A stretch of DNA of 46,530 bases from an uncultured Clostridia bacterium (GTDB lineage Bacteria; Bacillota; Clostridia; Oscillospirales; Acutalibacteraceae), in contig CALWVN010000015.1 of NCBI GenBank assembly GCA_944384995.1, forward strand, positions 1-46,530, in the 5' to 3' direction. The notes under the pieces are model-generated. The model had not been told where the DNA came from, made no database searches, and saw nothing but the letters and a program-made list of their open reading frames with translations. The position numbers and the translations under genes are program-made. This document shows positions 8,416 to 16,407 of the stretch, piece by piece. Every line of letters starts with the position of its first letter. The stretch's first letter is position 1.

Positions 8416-8787
8416 TTATGCGAAAATTACTTCTGCGTTTACGATTTCCACTGCCGATTCACGCAGTGCGTTCATCCTGCCTATCCATTCCATCGGATGT
8501 TCGGCTTTCAGTTCTTCGGTTATGCCCTCATGCTCTGCCATCTGTTCTAGCAGTCGGGAAAACATTGCTTCCGCCTGCTTGTCGATATCCGCAAGATAAC
8601 CGTTCAGCTTACCGCTTGTCAGTAGATTGTAATACCGAACTTTATAGTGCTGTTTAAGATACCTTGCGTGCCGCTGTCCCCATATCCCTATGGGCCTATT
8701 TTCTTCGGCTGGCAGAGTGAGGTTTGGAAAGTAATAGTCGCCTTGCAGTGTATAAGTCCCGCCTGTTTCTTCAAATAATGATTTCAT
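8416..8787 (-). CDS. tnpV: TnpV-family transposon-encoded protein
   Basis: The protein has 123 residues from an ATG at 8787 with GGAGG nine bases upstream; the ATG at 8802 lacks such a site. The features match TnpV, a small protein of unknown biochemical role carried by clostridial mobilizable elements: an N-terminal YTLQGDYYFPNLTLPAEE, then GIWGQRHARYLKQHYKVRYY and LNGYLADIDKQAE. No resolvase, integrase or relaxase gene is found next to it, so it is probably the relic of an element. It marks the border between the A/T-richer left arm and the GC-rich core. Confidence 0.8.
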   Translation of the reverse strand: MKSLFEETGGTYTLQGDYYFPNLTLPAEENRPIGIWGQRHARYLKQHYKVRYYNLLTSGKLNGYLADIDKQAEAMFSRLLEQMAEHEGITEELKAEHPMEWIGRMNALRESAVEIVNAEVIFA

Positions 8788-9110
8788 TGCAGTTTCCTCC
8801 AACTTTAAATTTTAGATTTTCTGCAATATACCGTACCGATTGTCTTTACCACTTGTTTTCAAAACCTTCGTTATGGGACCTCATCATATTGGTCTCCCGC
8901 TTTTCGTATACCGTTTTACTTTGACGGTCTGTTTTAGCTGGCAGAAAGATCCCAAAACCGAAACACTTTACACCGCGCCCTGTGCGCCGACACGGCGGTC
9001 TTTCCTTTTTTACCCTTGGCAGGCCAACCTTCTGCGTGCACAAAACGAAAATCCTCTCCCTGCCGTCATCGTTTTCGGTGTCCGGCAGATTAAGTTGCCG
9101 GCGTTGGTAC
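8788..9110. other. Gene-poor stretch beside the TnpV relic
   Basis: This 323-base stretch has no convincing gene. A minus-strand frame at 8846-9043 could encode 65 basic residues (it contains KTDRQSKTVYEKRE), but it has no clear ribosome site and no family I recognise. It may be the decayed remainder of the element that brought tnpV. Confidence 0.4.
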
Positions 9111-9674
9111 TTACGCCGTCAGCGCTGCGATGATGCTTGAGTACAGCTTTACGGGGTCTTCTAAAAAGTTGTTTTTAACGACCTCAACCTGCATTCTGTC
9201 CGCCACATAGACCGTCAGGCGCATCAGCTCGTTTTGCTCGTCACCCAAAATAAACGTGACGTTATAGCCGCCGTCAGAGAGCTGCTCGGTCAAGATCTTG
9301 TTCTCGCGTTTGTTGCGTGCCAGCGTCATCAGCTTGATCGCCGAATTGACCGCCTGCTCGCGCACCGAGCGCGGCAGCGTGGTCTCCAAAAGCTCCGCCG
9401 ATTCGCGCCCGCGCGCGGTGACGGTGAGCACCTCGTCCTCGTCCTGAATATCGCGGTCAATGTTGCCGGACTTCAAAAGCTCGTCGATCGCTTCGTTCAA
9501 TTCAAAATAATTGGCAAGCCTTTCGCGCAGCACCGCGTCCACCAGCAGATTTTTCGGCACGGGACGGTCTAAGGCGCGCAGAAGGTAGCACACCAAAAGC
9601 CGTATCTCGCTGCGGTTACGCAGCCCGCCTTCTTTCACGCCTGCGTTAAAGGCGTCAAAGGAACTGAAATCCAT
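9111..9674 (-). CDS. DUF4364 family protein, predicted winged-helix regulator
   Basis: The protein has 187 residues and matches the DUF4364 family in both length and layout. The N-terminal half has winged-helix-like segments (SEIRLLVCYLLRALDRPVPK, then ANYFELNEAIDELLKSGNI and VLTVTARGRESAELL). The C-terminal half ends in a beta-rich part (YNVTFILGDEQNELMRLTVY). The family is widespread in Clostridia and poorly studied; a DNA-binding role is inferred from the fold. It lies after alr but has its own promoter, so it need not be part of the D-amino-acid operon. Confidence 0.8.
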   Translation of the reverse strand: MDFSSFDAFNAGVKEGGLRNRSEIRLLVCYLLRALDRPVPKNLLVDAVLRERLANYFELNEAIDELLKSGNIDRDIQDEDEVLTVTARGRESAELLETTLPRSVREQAVNSAIKLMTLARNKRENKILTEQLSDGGYNVTFILGDEQNELMRLTVYVADRMQVEVVKNNFLEDPVKLYSSIIAALTA

Positions 9675-9728
9675 AATTGCTACTCCGTCTTAACGTAAAC
9701 CGAATTGCGAAAGTTAATCGCAACCTAT

Positions 9729-9757
9729 ATTGTAGAGAAAACAGACAGCTTTGTCAA
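9729..9757 (-). promoter_or_regulatory. Sigma-A promoter of the DUF4364 gene
   Basis: On the minus strand TTGACA and TACAAT are separated by exactly 17 bases. The -35 overlaps the alr stop codon. A small TTGCGA/TCGCAA inverted repeat (9705-9723) follows in the leader, close to the expected transcription start, where a regulator could act. Confidence 0.85.
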
Positions 9758-10917
9758 ATAAGTGCGTCCGCAATTTCGGACACGGCGCCGTTTTCGATAT
9801 ACACGCGCGGCACGCGCTTGTTGATGTCACAGCAGAATTCATAGTTGAAGCGGTGGGAAAGGTCTGCGGCCTCCTCGACGGGGATGCGGTTCTCGCCGTC
9901 CGTGCCGATGAGCGTCACCTCGTCACCCTGACGGACGTTCGGGATGTTCGTCACGTCCACCATGAACTGATCCATGCAAACTCTGCCCACAATGGGCGCG
10001 AACTGCCCGTGGATGAGCACGCGCCCGCGATTGGAGAGCGCGCGCGGGTAGCCGTCGCCGTAGCCAACAGGGATCGTCGCGATCACGGTTTTTCCCTTCG
10101 TCACATACGTTGACCCGTAGCTGACTGCAAAGCCCGCGTCCACGGTCTTGACGAACGCGACATGGCTTTTAAGCGACATCGCCGGCACGAGCGGGAAATC
10201 CGCCTTGTTGACTTCCTCCGACGGGTACAGCCCGTAGGTCATGATGCCGCTGCGCACCATATCGAGAAAGTCACCGTCAAAATCTATAATGCCCGCGCTG
10301 TTGCACATGTGCCGCAGCGGGATGTGCACACCGGCCTTCTCAAGCATATCGAGAAAGCCCAAAAACTTTTCCTTTTGGCGGTTGCAGCTCGTTTTGTCCG
10401 CCGCGTCCGCACAGGCAAAATGCGTGAAAATGCCGTCGATCACAAGATCGTCGAGCGCTGCTATGCGCTTGACGGTCTCCACGCCGTCCGCATTCGGCTG
10501 CAAACCGATGCGGCCCATACCGGTGTCCACCTTGATGTGCACGCGCGCGGTTTTCCCGAGCTCTGCGGCGCGCGCGGCATACGCTTTTGCCGTGTCATAT
10601 TGAAAGACCGTGTGCCAAATGTCATGCTCCAGCATCAGGTCAAAATCTGCGGGGAACACAAACCCAAGCACCAAAATGGGGTTGTCGATCCCGTTTCGCC
10701 GTAGCTGCGCCGCCTCCTCGGCAGTTGCCACGCCGAACGCATAGGTGCCGATGCGCTTAAGCGCCTTAGCAACGGGCACAGCGCCGTGCCCGTAAGCGTC
10801 GGTTTTGATGATCGCCATGACCTTTACGTTCGCGCCAACCTTTTGCATGGCGGTTTGTATGTTTTGGCAGATCGCATCCAAGTCGATCTGCGCATATACG
10901 CGCGCGGGAAGCTCCAT
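9754..10917 (-). CDS. alr: Alanine racemase
   Basis: The protein has 387 residues, the usual Alr length. The start at 10917 has GAAGGTAATATCT upstream; a longer frame to 11037 lies inside pxpA and is rejected. The PLP-binding lysine is K38 in IIKTDAYGHG. The second catalytic residue, a Tyr, lies in the SYGSTY segment of the C-terminal beta domain, followed by IPVGYGDGYPR and VGRVCMDQFMVDVT. The enzyme interconverts L- and D-alanine in the cytoplasm, supplying D-Ala for peptidoglycan. Here it is the last gene of an operon with D-amino-acid transaminase, D-glutamate cyclase-type and 5-oxoprolinase genes, 14 bases after pxpA, which suggests a role in D-alanine turnover as well. Confidence 0.95.
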   Translation of the reverse strand: MELPARVYAQIDLDAICQNIQTAMQKVGANVKVMAIIKTDAYGHGAVPVAKALKRIGTYAFGVATAEEAAQLRRNGIDNPILVLGFVFPADFDLMLEHDIWHTVFQYDTAKAYAARAAELGKTARVHIKVDTGMGRIGLQPNADGVETVKRIAALDDLVIDGIFTHFACADAADKTSCNRQKEKFLGFLDMLEKAGVHIPLRHMCNSAGIIDFDGDFLDMVRSGIMTYGLYPSEEVNKADFPLVPAMSLKSHVAFVKTVDAGFAVSYGSTYVTKGKTVIATIPVGYGDGYPRALSNRGRVLIHGQFAPIVGRVCMDQFMVDVTNIPNVRQGDEVTLIGTDGENRIPVEEAADLSHRFNYEFCCDINKRVPRVYIENGAVSEIADALI

Positions 10918-10931
10918 AGATATTACCTTCT

Positions 10932-11699
10932 TTATATGATTTGCGAAAGCGGCGCAAGCGCAATGCCCGCCGCCTGAAGCGCGGAACGGATCTTTTGTAC
11001 GAACAAAAGCGCCTTTTCGCCGTCGCCGTGTACGCATACGGAATCGGCGCGGATGGCGATCTCCTTGCCCGTGATGGTGCGCACCTTGCCCTTCTCTACC
11101 ATGTCGATCACGCGCGCAATCGCTTCGTCCTCGTCCGTGATCATCGCGCCCGGCTTTGTACGCGGCACCAGCGAGCCGTCCTCCTCATACGCGCGGTCGG
11201 CGAATACTTCGCATGCCGTCCGAAGCCCTAAAGCCTTTGCCGCCGCGTGCATTTGGCTCGAAGCAGGACACAGCAGGATAAGGCTGTCATCCGTTTCAGC
11301 AACGGCTTCGCAGACCGCTTTGGCGAGCGCGCCGTCCTTGCCCGCCATGTTGTAAAGCGCGCCGTGCGGCTTGACGTGCTGTAAAGTAAGTCCCCTTGCC
11401 TTGCAGAATGCTTGTAATGCGCCGATTTGGTATTGCACATATGCTTTTGCTTCTTTCGGGCTTGCGGCAAGATTACGCCGCCCGAAGCCCAAAAGATCGG
11501 GAAAGCCCGGATGCGCGCCGATCGCAACGCCGTGTGATTTTAAAAGCGCAACGGTGCGATCCATGACCATCGGGTCGCCCGCGTGAAAGCCGCATGCGAC
11601 ATTTGCCGAGGTGATATACGGCGCGGCCGCTTCATCCGCGCCGATGGTATATGCGCCGAAGCTCTCGCCCATATCGCAGTTTAAGTCGATTTTCGCCAT
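10932..11699 (-). CDS. pxpA: 5-oxoprolinase subunit A (LamB/YcsF family)
   Basis: The protein has 255 residues, full length for the family. Diagnostic segments are KIDLNCDMGESFG at the N-terminus, NVACGFHAGDP, AIGAHPGFPD, and VKPHGALYNM, which carry the conserved acidic and His residues. With PxpB and PxpC it forms the prokaryotic ATP-dependent 5-oxoprolinase that opens 5-oxoproline (pyroglutamate) to glutamate. GGAGGGCAG precedes the ATG. It lies 12 bases after the DUF1445 gene and 14 before alr. All three pxp genes are present and intact in this operon, though not adjacent: DUF1445 separates pxpA from pxpC. Confidence 0.93.
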   Translation of the reverse strand: MAKIDLNCDMGESFGAYTIGADEAAAPYITSANVACGFHAGDPMVMDRTVALLKSHGVAIGAHPGFPDLLGFGRRNLAASPKEAKAYVQYQIGALQAFCKARGLTLQHVKPHGALYNMAGKDGALAKAVCEAVAETDDSLILLCPASSQMHAAAKALGLRTACEVFADRAYEEDGSLVPRTKPGAMITDEDEAIARVIDMVEKGKVRTITGKEIAIRADSVCVHGDGEKALLFVQKIRSALQAAGIALAPLSQII

Positions 11700-11711
11700 A
11701 TGCTGCCCTCC

Positions 11712-12500
11712 TTAAAATTTCAGATCTGTGTTTTTCACGTCCGTGATCAGCATATGCCCCGGTGCGTGCGTAATGCAGAATTCCGGCTTCGAGTGCATCA
11801 CAATGGATTGCGGTGTGACGCCGCACGCCCAGAATACAGGCGTTTCGCCTGAGTTTATCGTGACCGCGTCGCCGAAGTCGGGCTTCGCAAGATCCACGAT
11901 GCCGATCGCCGCCGGGTCGCCGATGTGCACCGGCGTGCCGTGCACGCGGGGCATCGAGGCTGTAATGTTGACCGCCTTTACAATCTGGTCATGGGGCAGG
12001 GGACGCATGCTCACGACCATGTTCCCCGAAAACACGCCTGCCGGTTCACAGGGGATGTTTGTCAGGTACATCGGCACGTTTTTGCCCTCTTCGATATGCC
12101 GCACCGGCACGCCGGATTCCAAAAGCTCCGATTCAAACGAAAACGAACAGCCAATGAGAAACGCCACCAAGTCGTCGCGCCAAAGGTTTTCCACGTTTTC
12201 GTATTCACCGATGAGCTCTCCGCGGCGGTATACGCGGTATTTCGGGATGTCCGACGCGATATTGCAGTCTTTGGCGATTTTTTTGAGATAGGGGCTGCCC
12301 ACGTCCGAAACCTCCAAAATCGGGCAGGGCTTCGGGTTGCGCTGCGCAAACAGCAAAAAGTCGTAGGCTAAATCTTTCGGCAGCACAGCAAGGTTTGCCT
12401 GCGCGTATCCCAGGCACATCCCCGAAGTTTGCGTTGCGATCTCGCCCGCGCGGATCTTCAGCCGCACGTCATGAGGGCTTGTATGTGCGTAAGCGTTCAT
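11712..12500 (-). CDS. DUF1445 (YcsI-type) protein, D-glutamate cyclase N-terminal-domain homologue
   Basis: The protein has 262 residues and is a typical DUF1445 member: an N-terminal [19 protein letters not shown], then [15 protein letters not shown] and [17 protein letters not shown], and near the end [20 protein letters not shown] and [10 protein letters not shown]. It is often annotated as a putative hydro-lyase. From family knowledge, the same domain forms the N-terminal part of the animal mitochondrial D-glutamate cyclase DGLUCY, whose C-terminal part is DUF4392; both halves occur as separate genes in this operon. The start overlaps the pxpC stop in an ATGA. A reaction on D-glutamate or 5-oxoproline is likely but is inferred from homology and context. 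Confidence 0.88.
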   Translation of the reverse strand: MNAYAHTSPHDVRLKIRAGEIATQTSGMCLGYAQANLAVLPKDLAYDFLLFAQRNPKPCPILEVSDVGSPYLKKIAKDCNIASDIPKYRVYRRGELIGEYENVENLWRDDLVAFLIGCSFSFESELLESGVPVRHIEEGKNVPMYLTNIPCEPAGVFSGNMVVSMRPLPHDQIVKAVNITASMPRVHGTPVHIGDPAAIGIVDLAKPDFGDAVTINSGETPVFWACGVTPQSIVMHSKPEFCITHAPGHMLITDVKNTDLKF

Positions 12501-13453
12501 CGAACCAGATCCTTTCCGTATCGAAGCAGCAGGCGGTCAAGCGCGCGCTGCTCTTTTTTGTAAAGCTTTTCGGCTTGATGTGCAGAGACCGCACGGAAAT
12601 ACACCGTGTCGCCCGGGCGGCGCTGCACGATTTTGGGCAGATCGGCGCTTATGACCGTGGCGATCTTGGCATAACCGCCCGTGGTCTGCCGGTCGGCGAG
12701 CATCACCATCGGCGTGCCTGCGGGCGGTACCTGAATGCTGCCGAACACGATGCCATCGGAGATGATGTCCACGCCGTCCCTGTATTCAATCTTCGCACCG
12801 TCCAATTTACAGCCCATGCGGTCTGTGTTTGCCGTGACACGGTACGGCGCCGATAAAAACGTCTGAAGCCCTGCCTTTGTAAAATAGTCGTCCTGCGGGC
12901 CCAAAACGACGCGCACTTCGGCGGTGTCGCCCGCATAGCTTTCTGCGGGAACGCGCACGCGCGGGAGGCGCTCCGGCGGCAAAGCCGGTTCGCGCAGCGT
13001 GAGCTCGTCGCCCTTTTGCAGCTTGCGTCCATAAAAACCGCCGATGCCGCATTTCAGATTGGTCGAACGGCTGCCGAGCACGGGCTCGACGTCGATGCCG
13101 CCCGCAAAGGCGATATACGTATAAAATCCCGTTTTCGCAGCGGAAAAAGCGAGCACATCCCCTTCATCAGCGAAAACCGTTTGATACATGCGGATCTCTT
13201 CGCCCGAAAGGGTCGCGCCCATATCCGCGCCCGTTACGGCAAACAGGCACGGCGCGGTAAATTGGAATTTCCCGCCGAGCATCGCCATTTCAAGCACCGC
13301 TTCGTCGGTGAAGTTGCCGACTAAAGCGTTCGCGATGCGGTAAGCGCGCTCATCCATCACGCCCGAAGCGTTAAAGCCGAGATACCCGTAGCCGTTTCTG
13401 CCGCCGTCCTGCACGGTGATCAAAGCGCCGGGCGCAAGTACACGTACGCTCAT
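12497..13453 (-). CDS. pxpC: 5-oxoprolinase subunit C (KipA / biotin-dependent carboxyltransferase-like)
   Basis: The protein has 318 residues. It shows [20 protein letters not shown] at the N-terminus, then [45 protein letters not shown], and the conserved C-terminal [17 protein letters not shown] and [17 protein letters not shown]. These mark the KipA/urea-amidolyase C-domain fold, which here is 5-oxoprolinase subunit C. It overlaps pxpB upstream and the DUF1445 gene downstream by 4 bases each, so expression of the three is tightly coupled. No biotin is needed despite the family name. Confidence 0.93.
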   Translation of the reverse strand: MSVRVLAPGALITVQDGGRNGYGYLGFNASGVMDERAYRIANALVGNFTDEAVLEMAMLGGKFQFTAPCLFAVTGADMGATLSGEEIRMYQTVFADEGDVLAFSAAKTGFYTYIAFAGGIDVEPVLGSRSTNLKCGIGGFYGRKLQKGDELTLREPALPPERLPRVRVPAESYAGDTAEVRVVLGPQDDYFTKAGLQTFLSAPYRVTANTDRMGCKLDGAKIEYRDGVDIISDGIVFGSIQVPPAGTPMVMLADRQTTGGYAKIATVISADLPKIVQRRPGDTVYFRAVSAHQAEKLYKKEQRALDRLLLRYGKDLVR

Positions 13454-14169
13454 ACGCTTTCCTCCGTTCTGCGGCAGACGTAAACGCCCGCGTTCACCTG
13501 CTTTTGGATTTCGTCAAACGCCGGCTCGTCAATGGGTACGAATCGGATATATTCGCCTGCCGAAAACAGCACGGGCGGTGTGCGGGACGCGTCGTAGGGC
13601 CGCACGGGTGTGGTGCCGATAAGCCGCCAGCCGCCGGGCGACGGAAGGGGATAAATCCCCGTCTGCTCGCCGCCGATGCCCACCGCGCCCGCATGGATCC
13701 TCGTGCGCGGGGTCGTAAGGCGCGGACAGAAAATGCGTTCGTCCATGCCGCCCAGATACACAAAGCCCGGCAAAAAGCCGAGCATGTAAATGCGATAGTC
13801 CCGCCCTGCGTGCAGGCGCACGACCTCCTCAGCGGAAAGCTTTGCATAGTCGGCGACGTCCTGTAAATCCTCGCCGTTATAGAGCACCGGGACCTCCACT
13901 ACGGTCTTTTGCGTCTGCGTTTCTGCGGAAAGGGTTTTGCAAAGGCGCAAAAGTTTTTTTTCAAGGCGATCTCCCGAAATCAACATGGGGTCAAACAGCA
14001 CGGTCAGGGAACGGAAGGTCGGCACACATTCGCGCACGCCGAAAATGCCTTTTTCGCGCACAACGCGATCGAGCGCATGGACCAGCGCGTTCGTGTGCTC
14101 GTCGATCTCTTTTCCGAATTCCGCCACCAGCGCGCAGTCGCCGCTTCGCAAGATCTCAGGCTGTTCCAT
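13450..14169 (-). CDS. pxpB: 5-oxoprolinase subunit B (KipI family)
   Basis: The protein has 239 residues, the usual size. Key segments are SGDCALVAEFGKEID near the N-terminus, then PVLYNGEDLQDVADYAKLSA, MLGFLPGFVYLGGMD, and PSPGGWRLIGTTPVRPYD. The Bacillus homologue KipI was first described as an inhibitor of sporulation kinase A, but with pxpA and pxpC next to it the 5-oxoprolinase role is the better call. GGAGGCGGT precedes the ATG. The stop overlaps the pxpC start. Confidence 0.92.
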   Translation of the reverse strand: MEQPEILRSGDCALVAEFGKEIDEHTNALVHALDRVVREKGIFGVRECVPTFRSLTVLFDPMLISGDRLEKKLLRLCKTLSAETQTQKTVVEVPVLYNGEDLQDVADYAKLSAEEVVRLHAGRDYRIYMLGFLPGFVYLGGMDERIFCPRLTTPRTRIHAGAVGIGGEQTGIYPLPSPGGWRLIGTTPVRPYDASRTPPVLFSAGEYIRFVPIDEPAFDEIQKQVNAGVYVCRRTEESV

Positions 14170-14203
14170 ACCGCCGCCTCCTTTGCATAGCAGGATTTAT
14201 GTT

Positions 14204-15274
14204 TTATTTTTCCTCAAAAAAACCGAGCTCCAGCGTTTTGTCAAACCAGGTCTTGCACTTGGCTTCGAGCTTCGGCGCGTAGCGGATGCATTCGCGCATT
14301 ATGGTTACGACGGCTTTGTTGGTTTGCAGATCAAAACCGTCGATCGCGGGGATCGTCCAGCCGTACATGTCTACCATGCCGCTGCGCGCCGCCGCTTTTA
14401 GCGCGTCTTCTTCCAACTCTGCGTCGTGCATAATGTCCATATCGCCGCACAAAAACGCAAGCGCTGCGATCAGCGCATAGCAGCCCCAGTCCGAAACGGT
14501 GGCGGTGATGATGTGCTCGGCGCCCACGCGCGCCGCGATCCCGCCGCCGCAGCCGCATTCGCAGGTGCCCTTTGCCGCCCGCGGGATATACCGATCCAGA
14601 TGCTCGGCGATCGTGCCCATACCCAGCTCGTTGCCCAGATCCCCGATGGCGATGTTCAAAACGCCTGCCTTTTGCAGCTTTTCAAATAGGACGTCGCTTT
14701 TCGCTTCCAGCGGCGTGGTGCGTTTCCCTACGGAATTGTGGTATTCGCCGATGCGGTTCTCGCCGGGACATTCAATGGCGACGACCGCCGCGGGCAAGCC
14801 TTGCTCGAGCAGCGCGTCCGTCTGCGGTTCTGCTTCTGCCTTATCTTTCGTGAAAGGGAATACCGCCATGGAAACGGGGTTTGCCCGCAGGTCTTCGATC
14901 GAGGTGTAAAGGTGCAGCCCTACCACGCGCGAGAGCGCTTCCACGGCGGGCAGATTCTCATGCTGGCAGATGACCACGGGCTTTGCACCGAAGGCGAGAA
15001 CGAGCGCGCGCGCAAGGAGCATGGTGCTGACGATGCCGTCCGTTTCCGCCGCTTTGTTGTCTAAGAGCACAAAACCGGTCATCAGATAAACGAGATCATT
15101 TTCTTTGACCGTCTCGAACAAAAGCTTTGCCGCATGCATAGAAAGCGGTTCGCCCGTGTAACGCCGCGCCGCGTCGTAGAGAATGCGGCACACTCCGTAC
15201 CCGCGCGGGTCGAGATTCGCAAGATCATCCAAATTCTGCCCAATGTTATAGGCGGTCAGTTCTTTCTGTGTCAT
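14204..15274 (-). CDS. DUF4392 protein, D-glutamate cyclase C-terminal-domain homologue
   Basis: The protein has 356 residues. Diagnostic DUF4392 segments are TGFVLLDNKAAETDGIVSTM, AVVAIECPGENRIGEYHNSV, AIGDLGNELGMG, CECGCGGGIAARV, ATVSDWGCYALIAALAFLCG, and DGFDLQTNKAVV. In animals this domain is the C-terminal half of mitochondrial D-glutamate cyclase, which removes water from D-glutamate to give 5-oxo-D-proline. Here it is a free-standing protein 11 bases after the transaminase gene and 34 bases before pxpB. The three clustered Cys in CECGCG could bind a metal (inference). A role in D-glutamate cyclisation fits the operon well, but substrate and direction are not proven by sequence. Confidence 0.88.
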   Translation of the reverse strand: MTQKELTAYNIGQNLDDLANLDPRGYGVCRILYDAARRYTGEPLSMHAAKLLFETVKENDLVYLMTGFVLLDNKAAETDGIVSTMLLARALVLAFGAKPVVICQHENLPAVEALSRVVGLHLYTSIEDLRANPVSMAVFPFTKDKAEAEPQTDALLEQGLPAAVVAIECPGENRIGEYHNSVGKRTTPLEAKSDVLFEKLQKAGVLNIAIGDLGNELGMGTIAEHLDRYIPRAAKGTCECGCGGGIAARVGAEHIITATVSDWGCYALIAALAFLCGDMDIMHDAELEEDALKAAARSGMVDMYGWTIPAIDGFDLQTNKAVVTIMRECIRYAPKLEAKCKTWFDKTLELGFFEEK

Positions 15275-15285
15275 AGGCGCCTCCG

Positions 15286-16131
15286 TTACGCTTTGGGGGT
15301 CGTTTCTTTCAGCAGCTTCGCACGGCAGGCGTCCTGCAGCACCTTCAGTGTTGCGGGGTCTTTACCGCCGACGGGCTTGCCGTCGAGCTCACAGGCCGCC
15401 ATGCACTGCGCGCCCGAGGACGAAACAAGGATCTCGTCCGCATCCCACAGCTCGCCGAGCGTGTAGTCGCGCTCTTCTACGGGAATGCCCTTTTCTTTGC
15501 AGATCTCAAGCAGGTGCTTTCTGGAAATGCCCGGCAGCACAAGGTTGTCAAGCTGGTGTGTGATGAACACGCCGTTTTTTAAGATGGAAACGTTCGAGTG
15601 CGCGCATTCCGTAACAAGGTCGCCGCGGTGGAACACCGTCTCCTGACAGCCCTTTTCCCGTGCGCGCTGGCTTGCCATGACGCTCGGGATCAGATTGAGC
15701 GTTTTGATGTTGCAGTGCAGAAAACGCGTGTCCTCCATAGTGATAAGCTTGTATTTCTGCGCCATGTCCTTCATTTCGCACGGCAGACAGTAGATGAGCA
15801 GATTGCTTTTGCCCTCGGGGAAAATGTGCTCGCGAAGCCCGCTGCCGCGTGTGCACTGCCAATAGACGAATTGGTTCGGGTTATCCACCTTCTGCACGCA
15901 ATCGTAAAGCGCAGCTTTGAGCGCTTCGCGCTCCATGGGCGCGGGGATCTCTAAAAGGCGGCAGCTGTTATAAAAGCGATCCAGATGCTCCTCCAGCGCG
16001 AAAATGATATGGTTCACGGAATAGGTTGCGTCATATACGCCGTCGCCGAAGTAGACGCTGCGGTCGCCCATCGGGATGGTCATTTCCTCAATAAGCCCCG
16101 TTTTTCCGTTGTAATAGCCGATGTTTTCCAC
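15286..16131 (-). CDS. dat: D-amino-acid transaminase (PLP class IV)
   Basis: The protein has 281 residues from a GTG at 16131, giving the typical N-terminus MENIGYYNGKTGLIEEM. A TTG at 16152 is the alternative but has no ribosome site, while AGGGG lies before the GTG. The PLP lysine is K143 in HCNIKTLNL. Other class IV marks are GDRSVYFGDGVYDATYSV, the LLEICKEKGIPVEERDYTLG segment and VSSSGAQCMA near the phosphate-binding loop. It exchanges the amino group between D-alanine and D-glutamate via pyruvate and 2-oxoglutarate. As first gene of the operon it would feed D-glutamate to the downstream cyclase-type proteins. A branched-chain transaminase is the alternative family, but D-Ala specificity fits the neighbours better. 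Confidence 0.88.
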   Translation of the reverse strand: MENIGYYNGKTGLIEEMTIPMGDRSVYFGDGVYDATYSVNHIIFALEEHLDRFYNSCRLLEIPAPMEREALKAALYDCVQKVDNPNQFVYWQCTRGSGLREHIFPEGKSNLLIYCLPCEMKDMAQKYKLITMEDTRFLHCNIKTLNLIPSVMASQRAREKGCQETVFHRGDLVTECAHSNVSILKNGVFITHQLDNLVLPGISRKHLLEICKEKGIPVEERDYTLGELWDADEILVSSSGAQCMAACELDGKPVGGKDPATLKVLQDACRAKLLKETTPKA

Positions 16132-16229
16132 GTCTGCAACATCCCCTGACAAAAATTAAAAAATAGAAAGCCAGGCCGTTTTCCTTTGCCCTTCCTTGTG
16201 CATGTGAAATACGACCCGACTTCTTTTTC

Positions 16230-16258
16230 ATTATAGTATGCGAAAGGAAAGGTGTCAA
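16230..16258 (-). promoter_or_regulatory. Perfect-consensus sigma-A promoter of the D-amino-acid operon
   Basis: On the minus strand TTGACA and TATAAT are separated by exactly 17 bases, a match to the full consensus. It drives dat and the genes after it. The leader is about 90 bases, with no clear hairpin or operator found. Such a strong promoter suggests high, perhaps constitutive expression. Confidence 0.9.
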
Positions 16259-16407
16259 CTAAAAACGCTTTTTTTCACGAAAATTTTTGCGTGCGCGCAG
16301 CAGTCATGCATACTGCATAACGGCAAAAAACTTTCAAATACTATCACAGAAAACGGCGCGCGGAGACTTGCCGCGAGCAAATCAAAAAAGACAGGAGAAC
16401 GATCGAC

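Noticed and set aside
13450-14169. KipI annotation, inhibitor of sporulation kinase
   Set aside because: Presence of pxpA and pxpC in the same operon makes 5-oxoprolinase subunit B the better call.
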